Positions 17,341 to 25,541 of a DNA stretch of 64,000 nt are shown one piece after another. How positions within the stretch are numbered: the first letter of the stretch is position 1; the number at the start of each line of letters is the position of its first letter. Source of the stretch: DATJIG01 sp050260515 (lineage in GTDB: Bacteria > Pseudomonadota > Alphaproteobacteria > SMXQ01); NCBI GenBank assembly GCA_050260515.1, contig JBLNCI010000022.1:62001-126000 (forward strand). The letters run 5' to 3'. The position numbers and the translations under genes are program-made. Under the pieces are notes generated by a model. It was not told the origin of the DNA, ran no database searches, and saw only the letters and a list, made by a program, of their open reading frames with translations.

Positions 17341-18144
17341 CTAGCCGAAACGGCCTGTGATGTAGTCCTGGGTGCGGTTGTCCTTCGGATTGGTGAACAT
17401 CGACACGGTCTCGTCGAACTCCACCAGCTCACCGAGGTACATGAAGGCGGTGAAGTCCGACACGCGTGCCGCCTGCTGCATATTGTGCGTGACGATGGCG
17501 ATGGTGAACCGTTCGCGCAGCTCGTCGATCAGCTCTTCGACCTTCGACGTCGAGATGGGATCGAGCGCCGATGCGGGCTCGTCCAGCAGGATCACCTCCG
17601 GATTCACCGCTATGGTGCGGGCAATGCACAGTCGCTGCTGCTGGCCACCCGACAGGCTGAGGCCGCTCGCCTGCAGCTTGTCCTTGACCTCGTCCCACAA
17701 CGCGGCGCCGCGCAGCGCGTGTTCGACCCGGTGATCGAGTTCGCTGCGGCTCGGCCGCTCGTAGAGCCTGATGCCGAACGCGATGTTGTCGTAGATGGAC
17801 ATCGGGAACGGCGTCGGGCGCTGGAAGACCATGCCGACCTTCGAGCGCAGCATGTTGCGGTCGAACTTCGGGTCGAGGATGTTGGTGCCGTCCATCAGCA
17901 CCTCCCCTTCGACACGCTGGTCGGGATACAGATCGTACATGCGGTTAAGAACCCGCAGCAGCGTCGACTTGCCGCACCCCGACGGGCCGATGATTGCCGT
18001 GATCTTCCGGTGGTAGAACGGCAGGCTCACGCCGCGGATCGCCTCGATCTCGCCGTAATAGAAGCGGAGCGATCGGACGCTGATCTTCTCGGCGAGCCTC
18101 TCCGCCGTGTCCGCGGTCTTCCTGTTGGCGACGTCGAACATCAG
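17341..18144 (-). CDS. pstB: Phosphate ABC transporter ATP-binding protein PstB
   Basis: A 267-aa cytoplasmic ATPase of the high-affinity phosphate importer. It shows Walker A GPSGCGKST (52-60), the PstB-typical QRPTPFPMSIYDNIAFG, signature LSGGQQQR, and Walker B VILLDEPASALD. The ATG at 18144 overlaps the end of pstA by 4 bp. Last gene of pstSCAB. phoU and phoB, often next in line, are absent here. Confidence 0.97.
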   Translation of the reverse strand: MMFDVANRKTADTAERLAEKISVRSLRFYYGEIEAIRGVSLPFYHRKITAIIGPSGCGKSTLLRVLNRMYDLYPDQRVEGEVLMDGTNILDPKFDRNMLRSKVGMVFQRPTPFPMSIYDNIAFGIRLYERPSRSELDHRVEHALRGAALWDEVKDKLQASGLSLSGGQQQRLCIARTIAVNPEVILLDEPASALDPISTSKVEELIDELRERFTIAIVTHNMQQAARVSDFTAFMYLGELVEFDETVSMFTNPKDNRTQDYITGRFG

Positions 18145-18986
18145 CGTGTCCTTTTCCGCGAGGCGATCGTGCGAGCGATGATGTTGAGTGCGAGCACCGC
18201 CAGCGTGATCAGCAGCGCGCCCGTCCACGCGAGCTGCTGCCACTGCGGATAAGGGCTCAACGCGAACTGGAAGATGGTGACCGGCAGGCTCGCCATCGGC
18301 GCGTTGAGGTCGGTGCTCCAGAACTGGTTGTTGAGCGCGGTGAACAGGAGCGGCGCGGTCTCGCCGCTGATCCGCGCGATCGCCAGCAGCACGCCGGTGA
18401 TCAGGCCGCTCATCGCCGCACGATACGCAACGTAGCGAATCACCATCCAACGTGGCGCGCCGAGGGCCGCCGCCGCCTCGCGCAAGGAGTTCGGCACGAG
18501 GCCCAGCATGTCCTCCGTGGTCCGGATCACGACCGGCAGGACGAGGATGCTGAGCGCCGCGACCCCGGCCCAGGCGGAGAAGTGGCCCATCTGGAGCACG
18601 AGCACCTCGTAGACGAACAGCCCGACCACGATCGAAGGCGCACTGAGCAGCACGTCGTTAATGAAACGGATCACCACGGTGATCTTCTTGTAGCGCCCGT
18701 ATTCGGCAAGGTACGTGCCGGCGAGAATCCCGAGCGGCGTTCCGATGACGGTCGCAAGGCCGGTCAGAACGAGGCTGCCCATAATCGGGTTGAGAAGACC
18801 GCCCTCGGAACCCGGCGGCGGGGTCATTTCCGTCACGACATCCAGGGTGAGACCGGCGGCGCCCCGCACGACAAGCGTCCACAACACCCAGGTAAGGCAG
18901 ATAAGGCCGAAGCCCGCCGCGGCGAAAGCCGCCACGACCACGACCATATTCGTCATCCGACGCCGGCGATAGAGCTGCGTGTTCAT
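18141..18986 (-). CDS. pstA: Phosphate ABC transporter permease PstA
   Basis: A 281-aa inner-membrane permease with about six helices and the ABC permease loop near SLREAAAALGAPRW. The segment GLLNPIMGSLVLTGLATVIGTPLG is typical of PstA. Start ATG at 18986 overlaps the pstC 3' end by 4 bp, so pstC, pstA and pstB are translationally coupled in series. Confidence 0.96.
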   Translation of the reverse strand: MNTQLYRRRRMTNMVVVVAAFAAAGFGLICLTWVLWTLVVRGAAGLTLDVVTEMTPPPGSEGGLLNPIMGSLVLTGLATVIGTPLGILAGTYLAEYGRYKKITVVIRFINDVLLSAPSIVVGLFVYEVLVLQMGHFSAWAGVAALSILVLPVVIRTTEDMLGLVPNSLREAAAALGAPRWMVIRYVAYRAAMSGLITGVLLAIARISGETAPLLFTALNNQFWSTDLNAPMASLPVTIFQFALSPYPQWQQLAWTGALLITLAVLALNIIARTIASRKRTR

Positions 18987-19963
18987 AGGGACGGACGATT
19001 CCCGAGCTTCATCAGCATCAGCCGCGCCGCGGCCAGTACGATAAAGGTGATTAGGAAGAGGATGAGGCCGAGTCCAATCAGCGACGACTTGTAGACGTCG
19101 CCGACCGCCTCGGTGAATTCGTTGGCGATTGCGGCCGAGATCGTCGTGCCCGGCGCAAAGACGGAGGCGCTGATGCGGTGCGCATTGCCGATGACGAAGG
19201 TGACGGCCATGGTCTCGCCGAGCGCGCGGCCGAGCCCGAGCATCACACCGCCGACGATACCCACCCGGGTGTACGGAATGACGATATGGCGGACCACCTC
19301 CCATGTGGTGCAGCCGAGCCCGTAGCCGGACTCCTTCAACACCGCCGGTACCGTCTCGAAGACATCACGGGCGATCGAGGTGATGAACGGAAGAATCATG
19401 ATGGCGAGGATGATTCCGGCCGTACCCATGCCGATGCCGTACGGCGGCCCGGCAAACAGATCCTCGAGGATCGGTATGCCCTCGGCCGCGTCGATGATCC
19501 CCGGCTGGATGTAGCGCTGCAGAAACGGCGCAAGAAAGAACAACCCCCAGATACCGTAGATGATGCTGGGAATGCCGGCGAGGAGCTCGATCGCGATGCC
19601 GATCGCCCGACGCAGGCGCCGCGGACAGAATTCGGTGAGGAAGATCGCGATCCCGAGACTCACCGGAACACCGATCACGATGGCGATGGCGGACGTCATC
19701 AACGTGCCGTAAATCGGCGCACGCGCGCCGAAGATCTCGGTGACCGGGTTCCAGGCGTCAGTCGAGAGGAAGCCGATTCCGAACTTTCCGAGCGCCGGGA
19801 TCGCACCATCGATCAGGGCGACGATGACACCACCGAGCAGCAGCAGCACCACGACCGCCGAAACGAACGTCAGCCCGTGGAAGGCGCGGTCGCATGCCTT
19901 CAGCCATCGGACACGGCGACTGCGGAACGCAAGGGCCGGGTCAAGGGTCGTGTCGGCGGGCAT
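18983..19963 (-). CDS. pstC: Phosphate ABC transporter permease PstC
   Basis: A 326-aa membrane permease. Features: a long first helix (LTFVSAVVVLLLLGGVIVALI), PIYGTLMTSAIAIVIGVPVSLG, the ELLAGIPSIIYGIWG signature and the permease loop AVLKESGYGLGCTTWEV. The chosen ATG at 19963 gives the normal N-terminus; the frame stays open further upstream but without family similarity. It follows pstS across an 89-bp gap holding a stem-loop. Confidence 0.96.
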   Translation of the reverse strand: MPADTTLDPALAFRSRRVRWLKACDRAFHGLTFVSAVVVLLLLGGVIVALIDGAIPALGKFGIGFLSTDAWNPVTEIFGARAPIYGTLMTSAIAIVIGVPVSLGIAIFLTEFCPRRLRRAIGIAIELLAGIPSIIYGIWGLFFLAPFLQRYIQPGIIDAAEGIPILEDLFAGPPYGIGMGTAGIILAIMILPFITSIARDVFETVPAVLKESGYGLGCTTWEVVRHIVIPYTRVGIVGGVMLGLGRALGETMAVTFVIGNAHRISASVFAPGTTISAAIANEFTEAVGDVYKSSLIGLGLILFLITFIVLAAARLMLMKLGNRPSL

Positions 19964-20010
19964 GATCGTCGAAGGTGGCTGAAGGTGCGGAAGAAAACTG
20001 AGAACCACAG

Positions 20011-20037
20011 GAATGGGCCGGGAATTCCGGCCCATTC
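20011..20037 (-). terminator. Stem-loop between pstS and pstC, likely attenuator
   Basis: An 11-bp perfect stem (GAATGGGCCGG at 20011-20021 with CCGGCCCATTC at 20027-20037) and a 5-nt loop lie just after the pstS stop on the minus strand, followed by a loosely T-rich stretch. In many pst operons such an element lets the abundant binding protein exceed the membrane components. Confidence 0.65.
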
Positions 20038-20052
20038 CCGAAACGGTACGCG

Positions 20053-21099
20053 TCAGCGCATGGCGTAGAGCGGCTTGCCACTGGTGTCCTTGATGTTTTC
20101 CGACCAGGCCTTGCGGATCGTGTCCTGGACGTTCTTCGGCAGAGTTACGTAATCGAGTTGCTCGGCCATGTTGCCGCCCTTGTCGAAGGCCCACGAGAAG
20201 AACTTCAGGGCTTCGGCAGCGGCGGCCGGATTAGCCGGCTGCTTGTGGATCAGGATGAAGGTCGCGCCGGCGATCGGCCACGCGCCATCGCCCGGCTGGT
20301 CGGTGAGGATCACCCGGAACCCCGGCGTACCGCTCCAGTCGGCGTTCGCGGCAGCGGCCGCGAAGGCGGCGGCCGTCGGCGCAACCGTCTTGCCGGCCTT
20401 ATTCACCAGCTTCACATACGTCATGTTGTTCTGCTTGGCGTAGGCGTATTCGACATAGCCGATGGCGCCCCGCGTCTGCGCCGTCTGACCCGCGACTCCC
20501 TCGTTCCCCTTCGCGCCGATGCCCGTCGGCCACTGCACGGATGTGTTGGCGCCGACTTTCGACTGCCACTCGGGGCTCACCTTCGAGAGATAGTTCGTGA
20601 AGATGAACGTGGTGCCCGAGCCGTCCGAACGCTCGACCACTGCGATCGCGGTCGAAGGCAGCTTGACCTCCGGGTTTAGCTTCTGGATAGCGGCGTCGTT
20701 CCACTTCTTGATGTCGCCGAGATAGATCTTCGCGAGCGTCGCGCCGTCGAGCGTGATCTCGCCCGGCTTCACGCCGGGGACATTGATCACCGGCACGACA
20801 CCGCCGATCACCGTCGGAAACTGCATGAGGCCGGCGGCATCGAGATCCTTGACCTCGAGCGGCAGGTCGGAGGCACCGAATGTGACGGTCTTCGCCTTGA
20901 TCTGCTGGATGCCGCCGCCGGATCCGATCGACTGGTAGTTGAGGCCGTTGCCCGTTTCCTTCTTATAGGCGTCCGCCCACTTGGCGTAGATCGGGTACGG
21001 GAACGTCGCGCCGGCACCGGAAATATCCATGGCGCTTGCTGCGCCGGCGACGACGGACAGCGCGGCCGCGGCGATGAGGGTGTGTAGCTTCACAGGCAT
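20053..21099 (-). CDS. pstS: Phosphate-binding periplasmic protein PstS
   Basis: A 348-aa periplasmic phosphate receptor with a signal peptide (LIAAAALSVVAGAASA) and a mature start MDISGAGATFPYPIYAKW. Phosphate-binding segments GSGGGIQQI and VERSDGSGTTFIF are intact. ATG at 21099 has an excellent GGAGGAGA. First gene of pstSCAB, with Pho-box-like repeats 88 bp upstream, so induction by PhoB on phosphate starvation is expected. Confidence 0.97.
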   Translation of the reverse strand: MPVKLHTLIAAAALSVVAGAASAMDISGAGATFPYPIYAKWADAYKKETGNGLNYQSIGSGGGIQQIKAKTVTFGASDLPLEVKDLDAAGLMQFPTVIGGVVPVINVPGVKPGEITLDGATLAKIYLGDIKKWNDAAIQKLNPEVKLPSTAIAVVERSDGSGTTFIFTNYLSKVSPEWQSKVGANTSVQWPTGIGAKGNEGVAGQTAQTRGAIGYVEYAYAKQNNMTYVKLVNKAGKTVAPTAAAFAAAAANADWSGTPGFRVILTDQPGDGAWPIAGATFILIHKQPANPAAAAEALKFFSWAFDKGGNMAEQLDYVTLPKNVQDTIRKAWSENIKDTSGKPLYAMR

Positions 21100-21186
21100 T
21101 CTCCTCCAGGGGGAGCTATGGGAGTAAGTGCTTCGGCACAGCCGAATTCCACGGGCTGGAAGCTACGGATCATGGTTTGCATGATG

Positions 21187-21215
21187 GTGACGGATCGATG
21201 ACAGCGTGATGACTC
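21187..21215 (-). promoter_or_regulatory. Triple Pho-box-like repeat upstream of pstS
   Basis: On the minus strand three 7-bp units occur at exact 11-bp spacing: GAGTCAT, CTGTCAT and CCGTCAC, separated by CACG and CGAT. The PhoB consensus is tandem CTGTCAT-like units 11 bp apart, so this is a strong candidate PhoB site. Confidence 0.8.
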
Positions 21216-21313
21216 GCGGCGAAATCGAGCGGCCGGAGACGACTCAACCGAAACCTTCATATTCCCATATAGAGGACTGAAAACTCTTTCTTTTTAGGCT
21301 TCTGAGACTTCGA

Positions 21314-22192
21314 TCACACGCCCATCATTCGGCGGATCGCCGGCACGATCACCCCCGCCGGATTCGCCATCTGCTGCTGGACCTCGAAGTGGTTGAGGGC
21401 CGGTAGCTCGATCTCTGTGCACGGATACCCGCGGCTGCGCCATGCCGCGGCGAAGTCTCGCGACTGCCGCTTGAACTCGTCGAGTTCACCACTGCCGTAG
21501 CCGATCACGAGCGGCAGCGGCCGGTCCGGGATGCGGCGGATTGCGCTCAGCGCCAGCGCTTCGTCACGGCTCATCTTCAAGTAGGTGTTGCGCCACGACA
21601 ATTGCACCGGCTCGAGATCGAACATGCCACTGAACGGCGCTCCTCCTTTCAGCGCGTCGGCCGGCACGCCGAACCTCCTCCAGTCGGTGACCATCATCAT
21701 GCCGGTGAGATGCCCGCCTGACGAATGCCCCGTGACGAACACGCGTTCCGGGTCGCCGCCGAACGTCTGCGCATTCTTGTAGGTCCACGCCACCGCAGCC
21801 GCGGCCTGACGCACCTGCTCCTCGAGACGAACCTCCGGAACGAGGGCGAAGTTGACGGTGACGACGTTGGCGCCGGCCTCGACGTACGGCTCGGCGATGA
21901 AGCTCACTTCATCCTTGTTGCCCCCTTTCCACGCCCCGCCATGGAGGAAGACCAGCGTCGGCGCGCCGGACCGGTTGCACTTGAATACGTCGAGCAATTC
22001 GTGACGGCTCGGGCCATAGGCGACGTCGAGCACGGTCTCGAGTTTCGCCCGGACGCGGGCGCTTTCCTCGATCTTGCGCTTCTTGTATCCGGAGTTGTCT
22101 CCGACGATCGACAGTTGGTTGTATTGGGCGTCGAGCTGCTCCTGGGTGTAGTCGCGGTAAACCTTGACGGCCGCATCCGGCTTATCGAGCAC
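21314..22192 (-). CDS. Alpha/beta hydrolase (esterase, kynurenine-formamidase-like)
   Basis: A 292-aa hydrolase. LVFLHGGAWKGGNKDE holds the oxyanion HGGxW motif, VTGHSSGGHLTGMM the nucleophile Ser in GHSSGG, and LPALNHFEV the catalytic His. HGGxW with GHSxGG is typical of the esterase and kynurenine-formamidase groups. The start is GTG at 22192 with GGGAGGAA just upstream; it overlaps the 3' end of the DUF1850 gene by 11 bp. The coupling to a TAXI receptor and DUF1850 gene suggests the ligand may be an ester or amide. Confidence 0.82.
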   Translation of the reverse strand: MLDKPDAAVKVYRDYTQEQLDAQYNQLSIVGDNSGYKKRKIEESARVRAKLETVLDVAYGPSRHELLDVFKCNRSGAPTLVFLHGGAWKGGNKDEVSFIAEPYVEAGANVVTVNFALVPEVRLEEQVRQAAAAVAWTYKNAQTFGGDPERVFVTGHSSGGHLTGMMMVTDWRRFGVPADALKGGAPFSGMFDLEPVQLSWRNTYLKMSRDEALALSAIRRIPDRPLPLVIGYGSGELDEFKRQSRDFAAAWRSRGYPCTEIELPALNHFEVQQQMANPAGVIVPAIRRMMGV

Positions 22193-22634
22193 GTGTTCCT
22201 CCCTCGCTGCCCGCGTGCACCGCCGCATCATACACCGGAGCGCGCGCGAGCGACTCGTCCGGCGCATTGCACGCCTTCAGCAGCACCGGATCCGCATCGG
22301 CCGGCACCATTGTCGCGAGTACCGCACACCCGCCATCGACGCACAGCCGCCAGTCCGCGACGACACCGGACCGGCGCAACGTAACGGACGGCAGCGGCTC
22401 TACGTGGGGCGTCCACGTCCAGCCCGTCTCATCGCGGCGGGCATCGGCGGGCGGCTCCATGCCGGCTCCGATGCCGTGAACATGAGCCTCGACGAGCGCG
22501 AGATGGTCTCGATCCACCCGCCAGTCCTCCCGCCATTCGATCTTCTCGACCGAGTGCGTCCATACGAGCGAGAACGCCGCCACGGCCGCGTACACTTTCA
22601 CGACCGAGCCGCTGGCGAGGATGCACAGGCCCAT
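22182..22634 (-). CDS. DUF1850 domain protein
   Basis: A 150-aa protein with an N-terminal hydrophobic stretch and the DUF1850 signature FSLVWTHSVEKIEWREDW. DUF1850 proteins are usually encoded beside TAXI-type TRAP transporter genes and are thought to be accessory periplasmic parts; the exact job is not known. Here it lies 18 bp after the TAXI receptor gene and overlaps the hydrolase start, but the large fused TRAP permease gene that normally accompanies the pair is missing. Confidence 0.8.
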   Translation of the reverse strand: MGLCILASGSVVKVYAAVAAFSLVWTHSVEKIEWREDWRVDRDHLALVEAHVHGIGAGMEPPADARRDETGWTWTPHVEPLPSVTLRRSGVVADWRLCVDGGCAVLATMVPADADPVLLKACNAPDESLARAPVYDAAVHAGSEGGTRAR

Positions 22635-22652
22635 GACGGTCGACGGCCGCTG

Positions 22653-23603
22653 CTAGCGCAGCAGTCCCTTTTCCCGGTAGTAGCGCTCGGCGCCAGGGTG
22701 GAGCGTGATCGGCATCCCGTCGAGCGCGTGCGCGAGCTTGATGGCCCCGGCCGCGGGGTGCGCCACGGCGAGTTCCCCCAGCCGTTCGAACATGGACTTC
22801 GTCATCGCGTACACCAGGTTGGCCGGCAGATCGGCCCGGGTGACGAGGTAGTTCGGAATGGACGCCGTCGCGACGGGCCGCGCTTGGCCGCGATACGTCC
22901 CACCGGGGATCGTGGCCTGCACGTACGGCGCGCCGATCGTCGCCACGATGGCCGGTGGGATTTCGACCACGACCACGTCCATCGACGACGCGAGATCGCG
23001 GATGGCCGAGACGCCGAGGCCCGCCGATTGGATGGCGCCATCGATGCGGCCACCCCGCATCATCTCGATCGACTCGTCGAACGGGAGGTATTCCACACGG
23101 CCGAGGTCCGAATATGCGAGGCCTGCGGCGCCGAGGACCGCGCGGGCGTTGAGCTCGGTACCGGACTTCGACGCACCGACGGAGAGCCGCTTGCGCTTCA
23201 TGTCGGTCAGAGTGCGGATGCCGCTCGAAGCGGTCGCGACAATCTGGATGTAGTTCGGATACACGGCGGCGATGCCGCGCAGGTTGCCGAGTCGCATGCG
23301 GAACCCGGCCTCGTCGTTGCCGTCGCGGGCAAAGGCCAGCGTGTCGCCGAGGGTGAACGCGATCTCACCCCTTCCCTGCTGCAGCAGGATCAGGTTCTCG
23401 ACCGATGCCTTCGTCGCCTGGACGGAGACGCGAACTCCGGGAATTTCCTGGGCGTAGATATTGGAGAGCGCCACACCGATCGGGTAGTAGACCCCCGATG
23501 TGCCCCCCGTCAGGACGTTGATGACCTCGTCGGCACGAGCGGGAGAAGACATCGCCACCGCCAAACAGGCGATGGGCGCAAGCAGCCGGGCGATTCGCGA
23601 CAT
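22653..23603 (-). CDS. TAXI family TRAP transporter receptor
   Basis: A 316-aa periplasmic receptor of the TAXI family. The signal peptide (RLLAPIACLAVAMSSPARA) is followed by VINVLTGGTSGVYYPIG, the family's first strand and ligand loop, and KRLSVGASKSGTELNARAVL. TAXI receptors deliver organic acids or amino acids to a fused DctQM-like permease. ATG at 23603 has GGAGG upstream and begins the signal peptide directly; an upstream in-frame ATG at 23651 adds 16 residues with no support. No permease gene is adjacent. Confidence 0.88.
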   Translation of the reverse strand: MSRIARLLAPIACLAVAMSSPARADEVINVLTGGTSGVYYPIGVALSNIYAQEIPGVRVSVQATKASVENLILLQQGRGEIAFTLGDTLAFARDGNDEAGFRMRLGNLRGIAAVYPNYIQIVATASSGIRTLTDMKRKRLSVGASKSGTELNARAVLGAAGLAYSDLGRVEYLPFDESIEMMRGGRIDGAIQSAGLGVSAIRDLASSMDVVVVEIPPAIVATIGAPYVQATIPGGTYRGQARPVATASIPNYLVTRADLPANLVYAMTKSMFERLGELAVAHPAAGAIKLAHALDGMPITLHPGAERYYREKGLLR

Positions 23604-23661
23604 GACGCCTCCACGGTTGCGCCGCTGAGCGGCGGGTCCGCTATATTTCAAGACATTAAAG

Positions 23662-23680
23662 CACAGATCACGGATTTGTG
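23662..23680. promoter_or_regulatory. Inverted repeat upstream of the TAXI operon
   Basis: CACAGATC-ACG-GATTTGTG, an 8-3-8 dyad with one mismatch, lies 59 bp upstream of the TAXI receptor start in an AT-richer stretch. It could be an operator for the TAXI/DUF1850/hydrolase operon. Symmetry is the only evidence. Confidence 0.35.
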
Positions 23681-23812
23681 TATTCCTGCTTTTCGTTGGA
23701 AAGTCGAAACAGTCGTCGGCAGCTCGCAGGCCAATCTAGGTGGGCATGCCGGGTGCGGTCCCTGCAGCAATATCGATCACGTCCGACGTCTCGACGTTAA
23801 AGGGGTTTTTCA

Positions 23813-24013
23813 GTGTCTCTCTCGACTACAGGCGAAAGCGCCGAGCGCGCGTTTCCGGAGTGGACAATGGCGTTCGATCGCGTGAGGTCCGCCGCCTTAG
23901 CGGCCGACGGCACCTCCGATGACCTCTCCCACGGCGTTCTCACCGCGAAGCCAGGCGCTCTCTCACCGTCGGCGCAGCGGCTGATCGAGCTTTTCCGGGA
24001 ACACATCGGCTGA
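23813..24013 (+). CDS. Small hypothetical protein
   Basis: A 66-codon frame starting at GTG 23813 and ending 4 bp before the DUF599 gene. It has no transmembrane segment and I recognise no family; the C-terminus LSPSAQRLIELFREHIG looks helical. An internal ATG at 23867 would give 48 residues. Tight spacing to the next gene is the main support. Confidence 0.4.
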   Translation: MSLSTTGESAERAFPEWTMAFDRVRSAALAADGTSDDLSHGVLTAKPGALSPSAQRLIELFREHIG

Positions 24014-24017
24014 GGCC

Positions 24018-24710
24018 ATGCGCGACTTCCAGACCCTCGACGTTCTTGCGTTCGGCTTCTTCGGCGTAGCCTGGATCGGCTACACCGTATTCGCTCGTTC
24101 CGGCCGCCGACGGCAGCGGACCATCTCCGCCGCCATGAACCGGTTCCGACGACAGTGGCTTCTCGAGATGAGCCGGCGCGAAATCCGGCTGGTCGACGTC
24201 AATGCTCTCGCGAGCCTCGCCCACAACATGACCTTCTTCGCGTCGACCACGATCCTGGTGATCGGCGGGCTATTCGCGCTGCTCGGCTCGTCGGATCGCG
24301 CGATCGGCGCGCTCGCGGGCCTTCCTTTCGCGGTCGCGACATCGCAGACCGCGTGGGAGATCAAGGTCCTTCTGCTGATCGTTATCTTCGTCTACGCGTT
24401 CTTTCAGTTCGCGTGGGCGTCACGAATGTCGAACTACTGCGCGATTCTGATCGGCGCGGCCCCGGAGGTAGGCTCGCCCGACGCGGCCGCCCACGCCGAG
24501 CGTGCGGCGCGCATGACGAACCTCATGGGGCACCACTTCAACCTCGGGCTGCGCGCGTACTTCTTTGCCCTCGCCTTCCTCGGCTGGTTCGTCCATCCCT
24601 GGCTTCTGATCATCGCCACGACGTGGGTCGTGCTGGTCAACTACTGGCGCGAGTTCCGCTCACCGGAGCTGCGCGCGCTGCAGGCCGGAAGCGAGCGCGC
24701 CCCGCGCTGA
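24018..24710 (+). CDS. DUF599 family membrane protein
   Basis: A 230-aa membrane protein with about four helices: LDVLAFGFFGVAWIGYTVFA, MTFFASTTILVIGGLFALLG, IKVLLLIVIFVYAFFQFAWA and a C-terminal pair around YFFALAFLGWFVHPWLLIIATTW. The segment NMTFFASTTILVIGG together with FQFAWASRMSNYCAILIGA is the DUF599 pattern. Function unknown. It converges on the isochorismatase-family gene. Confidence 0.8.
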   Translation: MRDFQTLDVLAFGFFGVAWIGYTVFARSGRRRQRTISAAMNRFRRQWLLEMSRREIRLVDVNALASLAHNMTFFASTTILVIGGLFALLGSSDRAIGALAGLPFAVATSQTAWEIKVLLLIVIFVYAFFQFAWASRMSNYCAILIGAAPEVGSPDAAAHAERAARMTNLMGHHFNLGLRAYFFALAFLGWFVHPWLLIIATTWVVLVNYWREFRSPELRALQAGSERAPR

Positions 24711-24748
24711 AGCGCGAGGCGCTTTAGACCGGCGATCGCTAAAATCGC

Positions 24749-25462
24749 TCAAGCAACCTTGCGGGCCGCCATCTTCGCGAGGTGCGCCAGGACGTCGTCG
24801 ACCTTCATCACGTCGGCGTACTTGTGGTGCAGGTCGAACAGGTTGACCTTGTGCGACAGCATCGAGCGGTCGTAGGTGCACTCCTCGACGACCGTCATGT
24901 GGTAGCCGTACGAATATCCCTCCACCACGCTCGCGCGCACGCAGCCCGACGTGCTCTCGCCGCAGACGATGAGGCTGTCGACGCCGAGGAGCCGCAGATG
25001 CGCCACGAGCGGCGTTCCGAAGAAGCCGGACGCGCGTTCCTTGTAGATGATGAGTTCGCCCGGCTGCGGCGGGAACGCTTCGTAGATGTCGTAGATGTCG
25101 TCGGGCAGCGCATTGCCGCCGTGATCGCGATGCGTCGAGTTGACGCCGCGGGTGTCCGGCTTCCGGGTGGTGTAGATCACCGGGATGCCCGCCGCGCGAG
25201 CTGCCGCGAACAGTCGCTTCGTCGGCTCGATGGCCTTCCAGGCGTTCTCGCCGCACGATCCGCGATGTTTGCGGTTGGCCTCGACAACGGGAACGTTGCC
25301 GCCCCAATACGCGGAATTGTAGAGGTCGATTGCCAGCAGCGCCGGATTCTTGCCGACCTTCAGGGGTCGCTGGTAGGCGGAGTAGATCTCAAGAAGCTCG
25401 TCGTCGAGCAGGTCCTTCCAGCAGTGGTCTTCGAATGCCGGAATGGGCGCCTTGGGAGCCAT
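24749..25462 (-). CDS. Isochorismatase-family cysteine hydrolase
   Basis: A 237-aa hydrolase of the isochorismatase / N-carbamoylsarcosine amidase superfamily. The catalytic triad is visible: Asp46 (LLAIDLYNS), Lys141 (IYKERASGFFGT) and Cys174 (GESTSGCVRAS). The group hydrolyses amides, ureido acids or isochorismate; the N-terminal extension of about 40 residues before the first strand is seen in carbamoyl-amidase types. It is a single gene with ATG at 25462 and AGGATC upstream. The substrate is unknown. Confidence 0.87.
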   Translation of the reverse strand: MAPKAPIPAFEDHCWKDLLDDELLEIYSAYQRPLKVGKNPALLAIDLYNSAYWGGNVPVVEANRKHRGSCGENAWKAIEPTKRLFAAARAAGIPVIYTTRKPDTRGVNSTHRDHGGNALPDDIYDIYEAFPPQPGELIIYKERASGFFGTPLVAHLRLLGVDSLIVCGESTSGCVRASVVEGYSYGYHMTVVEECTYDRSMLSHKVNLFDLHHKYADVMKVDDVLAHLAKMAARKVA

Positions 25463-25541
25463 GATGATCCTCCGTCCCGAATTGAAACGAAGACGTTAGC
25501 GCGCGTTTGTCGCACCGCGCAAGCCGGCGTCGGCCGAAAGA

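Noticed and set aside
24710..24724. AAGCGC-GAG-GCGCTT hairpin after the DUF599 gene as terminator
   Set aside because: The stem is only six base pairs and no T-run follows, so support is too weak.
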